This document shows, in pieces, positions 1 to 5,314 of a stretch of DNA of 5,710 nucleotides. Made by a program: the position numbers and the translations under genes. How positions within the stretch are numbered: position 1 is the first letter of the stretch; each line of letters opens with the position of its first letter. The DNA is from an uncultured Pseudomonadota bacterium (GTDB lineage Bacteria; Pseudomonadota; Gammaproteobacteria; Burkholderiales; Thiobacillaceae), in assembly GCA_903918705.1 (NCBI GenBank), contig CAIXFP010000646.1, positions 1-5,710 of the forward strand. Reading direction: 5' to 3'. The notes beneath the pieces are model-generated. The model made no database searches. It was given only the letters and a program-made list of their open reading frames with translations, and had not been told where the DNA came from.

Positions 1-1699
1 CGATGGTGGCGATGCCTTCCACCAGCTTTTCCACGTAGAAGTTCACCGGGTCGCCGTAGCCGTGGATCTTGGCGTCGATGGCCGTCTTCACGTCGTCCGG
101 CATCTTGCGGTATTCCAGGGCGGCGTTGGGGTGGATGCCGATGGCGTTGTTGATGATGAATTCCAGCCGCGCCAGGCCCACGCCCTCGTGGGGCAGCGTG
201 GCGAAGTGGAAGGCCTGTTCCGGGTTGCCCACGTTCATCATGATCTTGACCGGGATCTCGGGCATGGCCTGCATGATCATCTCGCTACGCTCGAACTTGA
301 GCAGGCCGTCATAGACGTAGCCGTCCTCGCCTTCCGCGCAGGAGACGGTGACTTCCTGGCCGTCCTTGATGGTCAGGGTGGCGTTGCCCGCCCCCACCAC
401 CGCCGGCACGCCCATTTCCCGGGCGATGATGGCGGCATGGCAGGTGCGCCCGCCGCGGTTGGTGACGATGGCGGAGGCGCGTTTCATTACCGGTTCCCAG
501 TCCGGGTCGGTCATGTCGGCAATCAGCACGTCGCCGGGTTGTACGTTGTGCATCTGGTCGATGGACTTGATGATGCGCGCCCTGCCCTGGCCGATCTTGC
601 TGCCGATGGCGCGGCCGACGGTGATGACCGGGCCTTTTTCCAGCATCTTGTAACGGGTCTGGACGTTGCCGGAACGGGATTTCACGGTTTCCGGGCGGGC
701 CTGGAGGATGTATAGCTTGCCGTCGATGCCGTCACGGCCCCACTCGATGTCCATGGGGCGACCGTAGTGTTCCTCGATGGTCAGGGCATAACGGGCCAGT
801 TCCAGCAATTCGTCGTCGTCCAGGGCGAAGCGGTGGCGCAACCCCATGGGGACGTCTTCGATGATGGTGGAGCGTTCCGCCACGGACTCATGGCCGAACA
901 CCATGCGGATGGCCTTCTCGCCCAGTTTCTTGCGCACCACGGCACGCTTGCCCTGGCGCAGCATGGGCTTGTGCACGTAGTACTCGTCCGGGTTCACCGA
1001 ACCTTGCACCACGGTTTCACCCAGGCCATAGGAAGCGTTGATGAACACCACGTCGCGGAATCCGGATTCGGTATCCATGGTGAACATGACGCCGGCCGCG
1101 CCCAGGTCGGAACGCACCATGCGCTGGATGCCCGCGGACAGGGCCACCACGGCGTGCTCGAAGCCGTTGTGGACGCGGTAGGCGATGGCGCGGTCGTTGT
1201 AGAGGGAAGCGAAGCAGAGCTTGACGGCGTCGATGAGGTTGTCTGCGCCCTGGATGTTGAGGAAGGTTTCCTGCTGGCCGGCAAAGGAGGCGTCCGGCAG
1301 GTCTTCGGCGGTGGCGGAGGAGCGCACCGCGAACTGCAAGTCCTCCTCGGCTTCGGCGCACATCAGGCGATGGTTGTGGCGGATGCCCGCTTCCAGCCCG
1401 GCGGGCAGCGGCGCTTCCAGCATCCAGCCGCGGATCTCGCGGCCGGCTTCGGCCAGGACCTGAGTGTCGTCGATGTTGAGAGTGTGGAGTTTGGCGGCTA
1501 TGCGATCCGCCAGTCCGTTGTGAGTCAAATACTCACGGAAGGCATCGGCCGTGGTGGCGAAACCGCCGGGGACGCGAACACCCTTGTCGGTCAGGTTGTG
1601 GATCATCTCGCCAAGGGATGCATTCTTGCCCCCGACCTTGTCCACGTCAGTCATGGACAGTGTTTCGAAGCGCGCTATATAGTCGATTGCCTGGCCCAT
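1..1699 (-). CDS. ppsA: Phosphoenolpyruvate synthase (pyruvate, water dikinase), 3'-truncated by window edge
   Basis: Makes PEP from pyruvate and ATP (releasing AMP and Pi) in the cytoplasm, the entry step of gluconeogenesis from C3 substrates. The frame is open from the start to the left edge, giving 566 residues; the family has about 790, so the C-terminal part of the PEP/pyruvate-binding barrel with its catalytic Cys lies outside. Visible motifs: VGGKNASLGEM (residues 22-32) and RSSATAEDLPDASFAGQQET (126-145) of the N-terminal ATP-binding domain; GGRTCHAAIIARE of the phosphohistidine domain, with catalytic His421 and Thr419 two residues before it; and GVGLARLEF (506-514), the beginning of the C-terminal barrel. 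There are two tandem ATGs, at 1702 and 1699. The second is preferred because the AGAGGA ribosome site is 7 nt from it and only 4 nt from the first, and because its numbering matches E. coli His421 and Arg511. It is divergent from ppsR. Family assignment is certain; only the exact start is open. Confidence 0.97.
   Translation of the reverse strand, partial: MGQAIDYIARFETLSMTDVDKVGGKNASLGEMIHNLTDKGVRVPGGFATTADAFREYLTHNGLADRIAAKLHTLNIDDTQVLAEAGREIRGWMLEAPLPAGLEAGIRHNHRLMCAEAEEDLQFAVRSSATAEDLPDASFAGQQETFLNIQGADNLIDAVKLCFASLYNDRAIAYRVHNGFEHAVVALSAGIQRMVRSDLGAAGVMFTMDTESGFRDVVFINASYGLGETVVQGSVNPDEYYVHKPMLRQGKRAVVRKKLGEKAIRMVFGHESVAERSTIIEDVPMGLRHRFALDDDELLELARYALTIEEHYGRPMDIEWGRDGIDGKLYILQARPETVKSRSGNVQTRYKMLEKGPVITVGRAIGSKIGQGRARIIKSIDQMHNVQPGDVLIADMTDPDWEPVMKRASAIVTNRGGRTCHAAIIAREMGVPAVVGAGNATLTIKDGQEVTVSCAEGEDGYVYDGLLKFERSEMIMQAMPEIPVKIMMNVGNPEQAFHFATLPHEGVGLARLEFIINNAIGIHPNAALEYRKMPDDVKTAIDAKIHGYGDPVNFYVEKLVEGIATI
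1654..1683 (+). promoter_or_regulatory. Candidate sigma70-like promoter for ppsR, inside the 5' end of ppsA
   Basis: TGGACA at 1654-1659 (5 of 6 to the -35 consensus) is followed after 18 nt by TATAGT at 1678-1683 (5 of 6 to -10), or after 16 nt by TATATA at 1676-1681. It points toward ppsR and would leave a leader of about 55 nt. The AT-rich TATATAGT stands out in GC-rich surroundings. It overlaps the first ppsA codons, so the Tyr-Ile-Ala coding could by itself explain the TATA run. Pattern match only. Confidence 0.35.
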
Positions 1700-1702
1700 C
1701 AT

Positions 1703-1746
1703 CAATTCCTCTGAACGGTTTTTTAACAAGCGTAGCGCCCTTCCCC
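1703..1746. other. Divergent ppsA/ppsR intergenic region
   Basis: Only 44 bp separate the two start codons. On the minus strand it holds the ppsA ribosome site AGAGGA (complement of 1707-1712). On the plus strand there is a T6 run near 1720 and no recognisable ribosome site before ppsR. There is too little room for two separate promoters, so at least one probably lies inside the opposite gene. No convincing ppsA promoter was found by eye. Confidence 0.6.
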
Positions 1747-2556
1747 ATGACACCTGCACGCCCGGTCTTTTTCGTCTCCGACCACACTGGCATCACCGCC
1801 GAGATCATCGGCAAGAGTCTCCTCTCGCAGTTCCCCGACGAAGCGTTCGCGCCGGCCAGTTTACCTTTCATCGACAGCATGGAGAAAGCGAATATTGCAG
1901 CGCAACAAATCCGGGAGGCCTGGAAAACAACGAGCTTGAAGCCGTTTGTGTACTCAACTTTGACCGATCCTGGCGCACGTGCAGCATTGGACGCCTGCGG
2001 GGCGTTGGTCATGGATATCTATGGCCACTTTCTCGGCATGATGGTGGGGGAAATCGGTTATCCGCCGGAGCCGTTGCGCGGCCGTTTCCATGGTATGGGC
2101 GACAACAGCGACTATCACCGGCGCATCAACGCAGTGAATTTCGCCCTGGCGGCGGACGATGGCCTGTCCACGGAAAAATATGAGCGCGCCGACCTGATCC
2201 TGGTGGGCGTTTCCCGCAGCGGCAAAACCCCCACCTCGCTGTACATGGCCATGCAGTACGGCCTCAGCGTGGCCAACTACCCGCTCACCCCGGAAAATTT
2301 CGAGCAGCCCGGCCTACCTCGGGTGCTGCTGCCCTACGTGAAGAAACTGCACGGCCTCACCCTGCTGCCGGAGCGTCTCGCCTCGATCCGCTCCGAGCGG
2401 CGCCCCAACAGCAGCTATGCCGCCCTGGAAACCTGCAAGCGGGAACTGTCCCTGGCGGAAAAGATGATGAATGACGCCGGGGTGCCCATCGTCAACTCCT
2501 CCCACCGTTCGGTGGAAGAGATCGCCTCGCTTATCAAGCAGACGCTAAAAAGTTGA
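1747..2556 (+). CDS. ppsR: PEP synthase regulatory protein, bifunctional kinase/pyrophosphorylase (DUF299)
   Basis: A cytoplasmic regulator that inactivates PpsA by ADP-dependent phosphorylation of the Thr next to the catalytic His, and reactivates it by Pi-dependent dephosphorylation that yields pyrophosphate. The product has 269 residues, a normal length for this family. It begins MTPARPVFFVSDHTGITAE, the typical N-terminus with SDHTG (residues 11-15). It carries the P-loop GVSRSGKT at 154-161 followed by PTSLYMA, and a conserved C-terminal stretch around SYAALETC and VPIVNSSHRSVEEIA. The frame stays open upstream to 1618, but that extension lies inside ppsA and does not look like family sequence, so ATG 1747 is chosen even though no good Shine-Dalgarno precedes it; translation may be weak or rely on another signal. 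The divergent ppsA is its target and contains the Thr and His expected for this regulation. Confidence 0.96.
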   Translation: MTPARPVFFVSDHTGITAEIIGKSLLSQFPDEAFAPASLPFIDSMEKANIAAQQIREAWKTTSLKPFVYSTLTDPGARAALDACGALVMDIYGHFLGMMVGEIGYPPEPLRGRFHGMGDNSDYHRRINAVNFALAADDGLSTEKYERADLILVGVSRSGKTPTSLYMAMQYGLSVANYPLTPENFEQPGLPRVLLPYVKKLHGLTLLPERLASIRSERRPNSSYAALETCKRELSLAEKMMNDAGVPIVNSSHRSVEEIASLIKQTLKS

Positions 2557-2572
2557 TGTTAGGATGCGTCCC

Positions 2573-2866
2573 ATGAGCACGATCCTTTGACACCCTGGAG
2601 TTCGTGGAACGGCTGGAACAGGCCGGCATGCCGCGTGCACAGGCCGGGCCATCGCTGAAGCACAGAGGGAAGACTATTCGGAAGCGCTGGAAAGCGAACT
2701 GGCCACCAAGGGCGACGTCCGGTCCGTACGCGAGGATCTGTCCAGGTTTGACCGCCACATCGATGCCATCGAAGCGGAAATACGCCTGGTCAAATGGATG
2801 ATGGGCGTGCTCATCGCCATCGCCATCGCCATCGCCATCGCCAATTTCGCCAAGCAGTTCTTCTGA
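2573..2866 (+). pseudogene. Broken DUF1640-type coiled-coil/membrane protein gene (two compensating frame disruptions)
   Basis: The start ATG (2573) has a good ribosome site, AGGA at 2561-2564, but the frame hits TGA at 2588 after MSTIL. Family-like sequence resumes in another frame at 2586 (FDTLEFVERLEQAGMPRAQA). Near 2646-2648 it must shift again to continue as AIAEAQREDYSEALESELATK, then a predicted coiled coil (SVREDLSRFDRHIDAIEAEI) and a C-terminal membrane helix beginning WMMGVLIA and ending NFAKQFF, with stop 2864-2866. Start and end share one frame, so the changes sum to a multiple of three. The first is either 2 missing bases (original ATC ACC TTT) or 1 extra base; the second is 1 missing base. 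The repaired product would have about 97 residues, normal for bacterial DUF1640, a family recalled to have FDTL..FV, ELATK and LKWMLGVL motifs. Its function is not established. Genuine decay or assembly error cannot be told apart here. Confidence 0.75.
2813..2842 (+). repeat. Hexanucleotide tandem repeat (ATCGCC)x5
   Basis: Five perfect copies of ATCGCC code for alternating Ile-Ala within the membrane helix of the broken DUF1640 gene. The unit is a multiple of three, so gain or loss of copies would change helix length by two residues per unit without shifting frame. No other perfect short tandem repeat of this length was seen in the window. Confidence 0.95.
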
Positions 2867-2873
2867 ACAGCAC

Positions 2874-3638
2874 CTACGATCCCTGTCTGACCCGCTCGAA
2901 CAAACAGATGGCGGCGGCCGCCGCCACATTCAGCGACTCCACCCTGCCGCTCATGGGGATGCTGAAGGGCTGGCAGGTTTCCCGCAATGCCCCGCTCAAG
3001 CCCGCGCCCTCGTTGCCGAAGGCAAAGCCCACCGCGCCGCGCAGATCCAGTCCGAACAAGGCTTGCGTAGCGCCCAGGATCGCGGCGTAAACCCGGCCGT
3101 CGAAACATCGGGCCACCTCGGGCAGATCGGCGCGTTCCTGGATGCCCAGGCGAAACTGCGCGCCCTGGCCGCCGCGCAGGGCCTTCGGCGACCAGGCATC
3201 GGCGCAGGCGGTGGACAGATAAGCCTGCTCCACCCCGGCGGCGGCAGCGGTGCGCAGCAATGCCCCGAGATTGCCGGGATCCTGTACGTCCTCCAGCAGC
3301 ACCACGAAGCGGGCGGCCTCGTTCACCACGGCGGGAATGGCGATTTCCGCCAGCACGCCGGTGGGCGACTCCACCGGCGACAGGCTGGCAAACAACCCAT
3401 CGGACAGTTGCAGCAGCGGCACCTTGGGCAACCGTGCCTGCCAGGCCGCCAGTCGACCCGCCAGGGCGCTGGCGGAAAACACCAGGCGGCGCGGCATGAC
3501 GCCGGCCGCCAGGGCGGATTCCAGCAAATGCTCGCCATCGAGCAGGGTGGCCCGGGCCTCGCGCCGGGCCCGGCGATCTTCGGCCAGGGTGCGCAGGGCT
3601 TGATAGGCGGGGTTGCTGCGCGAGGTGATCTGAATCAA
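2874..3638 (-). CDS. TrmH/SpoU-family RNA 2'-O-methyltransferase
   Basis: A predicted SAM-dependent RNA ribose methyltransferase of the SPOUT (knotted) fold; substrate not identifiable from sequence. From the TTG start it has 254 residues, normal for the family. The N-terminal substrate-binding domain shows LLDGEHLLESALAAG (32-46). The catalytic domain shows motif 1 DPGNLGALLRTAAAAG (120-135; Asn123, Arg129), motif 2 FGNEGAGLSG (207-216; Glu210) and motif 3 SLNVAAAAAICLFER (235-249; Asn237), with KALRGGQGAQFRL between motifs 1 and 2. The frame is open far upstream but that part is a shadow of the preceding gene. TTG 3638-3636 is chosen because family homology begins there (IQITSRSNPAYQALR), a G-rich GGGGG stretch lies about 7 nt upstream, and it overlaps the upstream stop in the sequence TTGA, suggesting translational coupling. 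It is closer to generic TrmH-family proteins than to a confident RlmB or TrmH call. It converges on the DUF1640 remnant with a 7-nt gap. Confidence 0.92.
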   Translation of the reverse strand: MIQITSRSNPAYQALRTLAEDRRARREARATLLDGEHLLESALAAGVMPRRLVFSASALAGRLAAWQARLPKVPLLQLSDGLFASLSPVESPTGVLAEIAIPAVVNEAARFVVLLEDVQDPGNLGALLRTAAAAGVEQAYLSTACADAWSPKALRGGQGAQFRLGIQERADLPEVARCFDGRVYAAILGATQALFGLDLRGAVGFAFGNEGAGLSGALRETCQPFSIPMSGRVESLNVAAAAAICLFERVRQGS

Positions 3639-4480
3639 CGACAGGCCCCCACCGACCCGGAGGTGCAGATGCGCCCATCGCTCCACACCGCCTGGTCGAG
3701 CCGGGTGCCGTCCAAACGGGTGTCCTTGAGCACGGCATAGCGCAGATTGGCGCCGGCCAAGTCGGCGCCGGAAAGATCCGCCCCGGTCAGATCCACCGCC
3801 GTCAGCTTGGCCCCGCGCAGATCGGCATTGCGCAGGTAGGCAGCACGGGCGCTGGCATATTCCAGGATCGCCCCGGCCAGATGGGCATCCTCCAGGTGGG
3901 TGCGGTCGAGATGGGCATTGCGCAGCAAGGCGCCGGCCAGGACCGCGCCGCGTTTTTCGCAGCCGTTCCAGTTGATGCCGACGCCGACTGGGGCAACGCA
4001 CTGCACCACCTGGCTGAGCGGGGCCTGGATCGGCTGTTGCCCGAGCCATACCACGACGCCGACGCCCGCCAGGGCCAGCAGCGCCAGCAGCGCGATCAGC
4101 CGCGACGGGCGGCGCGAACGCTCCGCAACCAGCAGTCGCTCGGTGCGCTGCTGGTCCTGCCCCAGGGCAAGGCGCCGGGCCTCGTCGACGCTGGCATCGT
4201 GGGGCACCGGGGCATCGCCGCCCTCGCCGTGCCAGCGTTCCCGAGCCCGCTGGCGCTCCTCGACCCAGGCCAACTGGCCGGCGGCAGCTTCCGTCCGCCC
4301 GGTGGCCGCCGGCCCGGAAAACTGGCCGCTTTCCGCCAGGGGCAGCCAATCCTGCTCGTCCAGGCTGATTTCCCAGTCACCGGTCACCGCCCCCGCCCGC
4401 AGCAACTCCTGGACCCGCGGCGGCGGGTAGGGGCCGATGATCATGCCGGCGTGACGTAGGTACCAGAGCGGCTGCGCCAT
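3635..4480 (-). CDS. GYF_2/DUF4339-like, single-pass membrane, pentapeptide-repeat protein
   Basis: Function unknown; 281 residues in three parts. Residues 5-50 (LWYLRHAGMIIGPYP...ISLDEQDWLPLAESG) resemble the GYF_2/DUF4339 domain: WYLR near the start, GPYP, then a W-containing end. A charged, Arg/Glu-rich linker follows. A membrane helix lies at about 128-146 (LIALLALLALAGVGVVVWL), preceded by the basic RSRRPSR, which predicts a cytoplasmic N-terminus and periplasmic C-terminus. After GINWNGC come about 17 pentapeptide units (179-263; AVLAG, ADLRG, ADLSG, ADLAG, ANLRY and others), one degenerate (ASARA), ending in AVWSDGRICTSGSVGACR. Such units fold as a right-handed quadrilateral beta helix. 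Four Cys (161, 174, 272, 280) flank the helix and could form disulfides. ATG 4480 is chosen over the upstream ATG 4564 because GGAG sits 8 nt before it and homology begins there. Its stop overlaps the start of the TrmH-family gene. Confidence 0.85.
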   Translation of the reverse strand: MAQPLWYLRHAGMIIGPYPPPRVQELLRAGAVTGDWEISLDEQDWLPLAESGQFSGPAATGRTEAAAGQLAWVEERQRARERWHGEGGDAPVPHDASVDEARRLALGQDQQRTERLLVAERSRRPSRLIALLALLALAGVGVVVWLGQQPIQAPLSQVVQCVAPVGVGINWNGCEKRGAVLAGALLRNAHLDRTHLEDAHLAGAILEYASARAAYLRNADLRGAKLTAVDLTGADLSGADLAGANLRYAVLKDTRLDGTRLDQAVWSDGRICTSGSVGACR

Positions 4481-4640
4481 AGTTCGGACTCCAATGGGAA
4501 TGGGCGGATTGTCGGCAGGAGTGGGCAAAAACGGAAGGCCGATGTGGTCGCAGCTGCCATCCATGAGCTTGGCTAACTTGGCCAGAATCCACTGTCATCG
4601 GCTAGACTTCGCGCCTATCGTTCGTTCCGGAGAACGTCCC
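4481..4640. other. Divergent intergenic region before the toxin-antitoxin operon
   Basis: These 160 bp separate the minus-strand pentapeptide gene from the plus-strand antitoxin gene. It contains the minus-strand ribosome site for the former, a CTTGGC direct repeat (4568-4573 and 4577-4582), a weak -10-like TAGACT at 4603-4608 with TTGGCC (4578-4583) 19 nt upstream, and an inverted repeat over the antitoxin ribosome site. No gene or RNA is recognisable. The promoter match is weak. Confidence 0.5.
4623..4636 (+). promoter_or_regulatory. Short inverted repeat overlapping the antitoxin ribosome-binding site, possible operator
   Basis: CGTTC (4623-4627) and GAACG (4632-4636) form perfect 5-bp arms around CGGA, and the repeat covers the GGAG ribosome site (4629-4632) that lies 8 nt before the antitoxin ATG. 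Phd-family antitoxins usually repress their own operon by binding palindromes near the promoter, so an operator is plausible. An RNA hairpin hiding the ribosome site is an alternative. The arms are short enough to occur by chance. Confidence 0.3.
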
Positions 4641-4901
4641 ATGCAAGTCAACATGCTCGAAGCGAAGAACCAGCTTTCCAAGCTGGTGAAGGCCGCCCAG
4701 GCAGGTGAAGAAGTCATCATTGCCAACCACGGCGTGCCGGTGGTCAGGCTGGTGGCGATGGCAGACGTCCCGCAACGGCGACAGCCCGGTGCCTGGGCGC
4801 ATCTGCCGCCCCCCAACCCGGATTGGGACAGCGACGAGGTCAACAGGGAAATCGCTGAAATGTTTAATTCCAGCAACCTGTTTCCGGACGAAAAACCATG
4901 A
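4641..4901 (+). CDS. Type II antitoxin, Phd/YefM family
   Basis: An 86-residue predicted antitoxin that would bind and neutralise the PIN toxin coded directly downstream, and bind DNA to autoregulate the operon. The N-terminal half is the Phd/YefM fold: MQVNMLEAKNQLSKLVKAAQ, then GEEVIIANHGVPVVRLV (residues 22-38), the standard pattern in which the antitoxin begins with a strand and helix and continues with a V-x-I-x-x-x-G-x-P-V hairpin. The C-terminal half (about 45-86; Pro-rich, then acidic DWDSDEVNREIAEMF) is the likely toxin-binding tail. ATG 4641 has GGAG 8 nt upstream; the longer open frame from 4494 has no homology and is rejected. Its stop overlaps the toxin start in ATGA, so the two are translationally coupled. 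Confidence 0.9.
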   Translation: MQVNMLEAKNQLSKLVKAAQAGEEVIIANHGVPVVRLVAMADVPQRRQPGAWAHLPPPNPDWDSDEVNREIAEMFNSSNLFPDEKP

Positions 4902-5284
4902 GCGCGCCGCGCTACCTGCTCGATACCCATTTTGTTTATTGGTGGATGTACAACGACCCGGCGCTAGGCACGCTGGCACGGAACATCATCGCCGACGGCG
5001 ACGTGGCGGTGAGCATGGTGAGTCTGTGGGAACTGATCTTGAAAAGCCGCAAGGGCAAACTCAGCTTGCCGGACGCCCCGTTGGCTTCCAGCCTGGAAGC
5101 CCAGGGATTCACCGTCCTGCCGCTACGTGCCGACCATCTGGAGGCGGGGCGCGGCATACATCTATTCCATAACGACCCTTTCGATTACCTGCTGGTGGCC
5201 GTCGCGCAAAGCGAGGGCCGCGCATTTCTCACTCGCGATCACCAAATCCTTTCCGCTCACCTGACCCACACCCAGGCAGCCTGA
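4898..5284 (+). CDS. Type II toxin, VapC-family PIN-domain ribonuclease
   Basis: A 128-residue PIN-domain protein, predicted Mg2+-dependent endoribonuclease held inactive by the antitoxin coded just upstream. PIN hallmarks are in order: YLLDTHFVYWW with Asp9; VSMVSLWELILKSRKGKL with Glu45; LFHNDPFDYLLVAVAQ with Asp93 and Asp96; and AFLTRDHQI with Asp114. All expected acidic residues are present, so the enzyme looks intact. The wording (LLDTH, W-E-L/I-K, H-x-DPFD-x-LL, TRD) matches the VapC branch usually paired with Phd/YefM antitoxins. RNA target unknown. The start codon overlaps the antitoxin stop (ATGA at 4898-4901). No terminator hairpin was seen between its stop and ettA 30 bp downstream, so read-through into ettA is possible. 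Confidence 0.92.
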   Translation: MSAPRYLLDTHFVYWWMYNDPALGTLARNIIADGDVAVSMVSLWELILKSRKGKLSLPDAPLASSLEAQGFTVLPLRADHLEAGRGIHLFHNDPFDYLLVAVAQSEGRAFLTRDHQILSAHLTHTQAA

Positions 5285-5314
5285 TCTATTTCCAACCTTT
5301 GACAGACACTTCCC

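Noticed and set aside
62..715. Long plus-strand open frame of 217 codons, and another at 767-1714 of 315 codons
   Set aside because: Both lie antisense to ppsA, whose frame is supported by many family motifs. Their products are His/Gly/Val-rich low-complexity strings typical of reverse-complement shadows in GC-rich DNA.
1618..1746. 43-codon N-terminal extension of ppsR from ATG 1618
   Set aside because: It lies inside ppsA on the opposite strand, and the family N-terminus (PVFFVSDHTG) starts right after ATG 1747.
2556..2573. Possible terminator after ppsR
   Set aside because: The short AAAAAGTTGATGTTAGG stretch has no GC stem followed by a T run.
2674..3738. 354-codon minus-strand frame overlapping the DUF1640 remnant and the methyltransferase gene
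   Set aside because: It is a different frame from the methyltransferase, Arg/Gly/Pro-rich, without recognisable motifs; its Ala-Met run is the ATCGCC repeat read backwards.
3063..3740. 225-codon plus-strand frame, and 3881-4459 of 192 codons
   Set aside because: They are antisense to the methyltransferase and pentapeptide genes, rich in Gln/Gly/Ala, with no family motif.
3720..3950. Repeated GGCCAG/GCGCAG-type DNA motifs as an interspersed repeat or CRISPR-like array
   Set aside because: The roughly 15-bp period is explained by the codons of the pentapeptide repeats; units are diverged and there are no spacers.
2874..4349. 491-residue fusion frame ending in the TrmH-family methyltransferase
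   Set aside because: The first 237 codons overlap the pentapeptide gene in another frame and look like shadow composition. Homology begins at the TTG near 3638.
4481..4564. 28-codon N-terminal extension of the pentapeptide-repeat protein
   Set aside because: ATG 4480 has a well-placed GGAG and starts directly at the recognisable WYLR domain; the extension is Pro-rich and unlike a signal peptide.
5299..5304. Perfect TTGACA just before ettA as a -35 element
   Set aside because: A -10 at normal spacing would fall near 5322-5327, inside the ettA coding region, where no good match exists; it would place the transcript start after the ATG.
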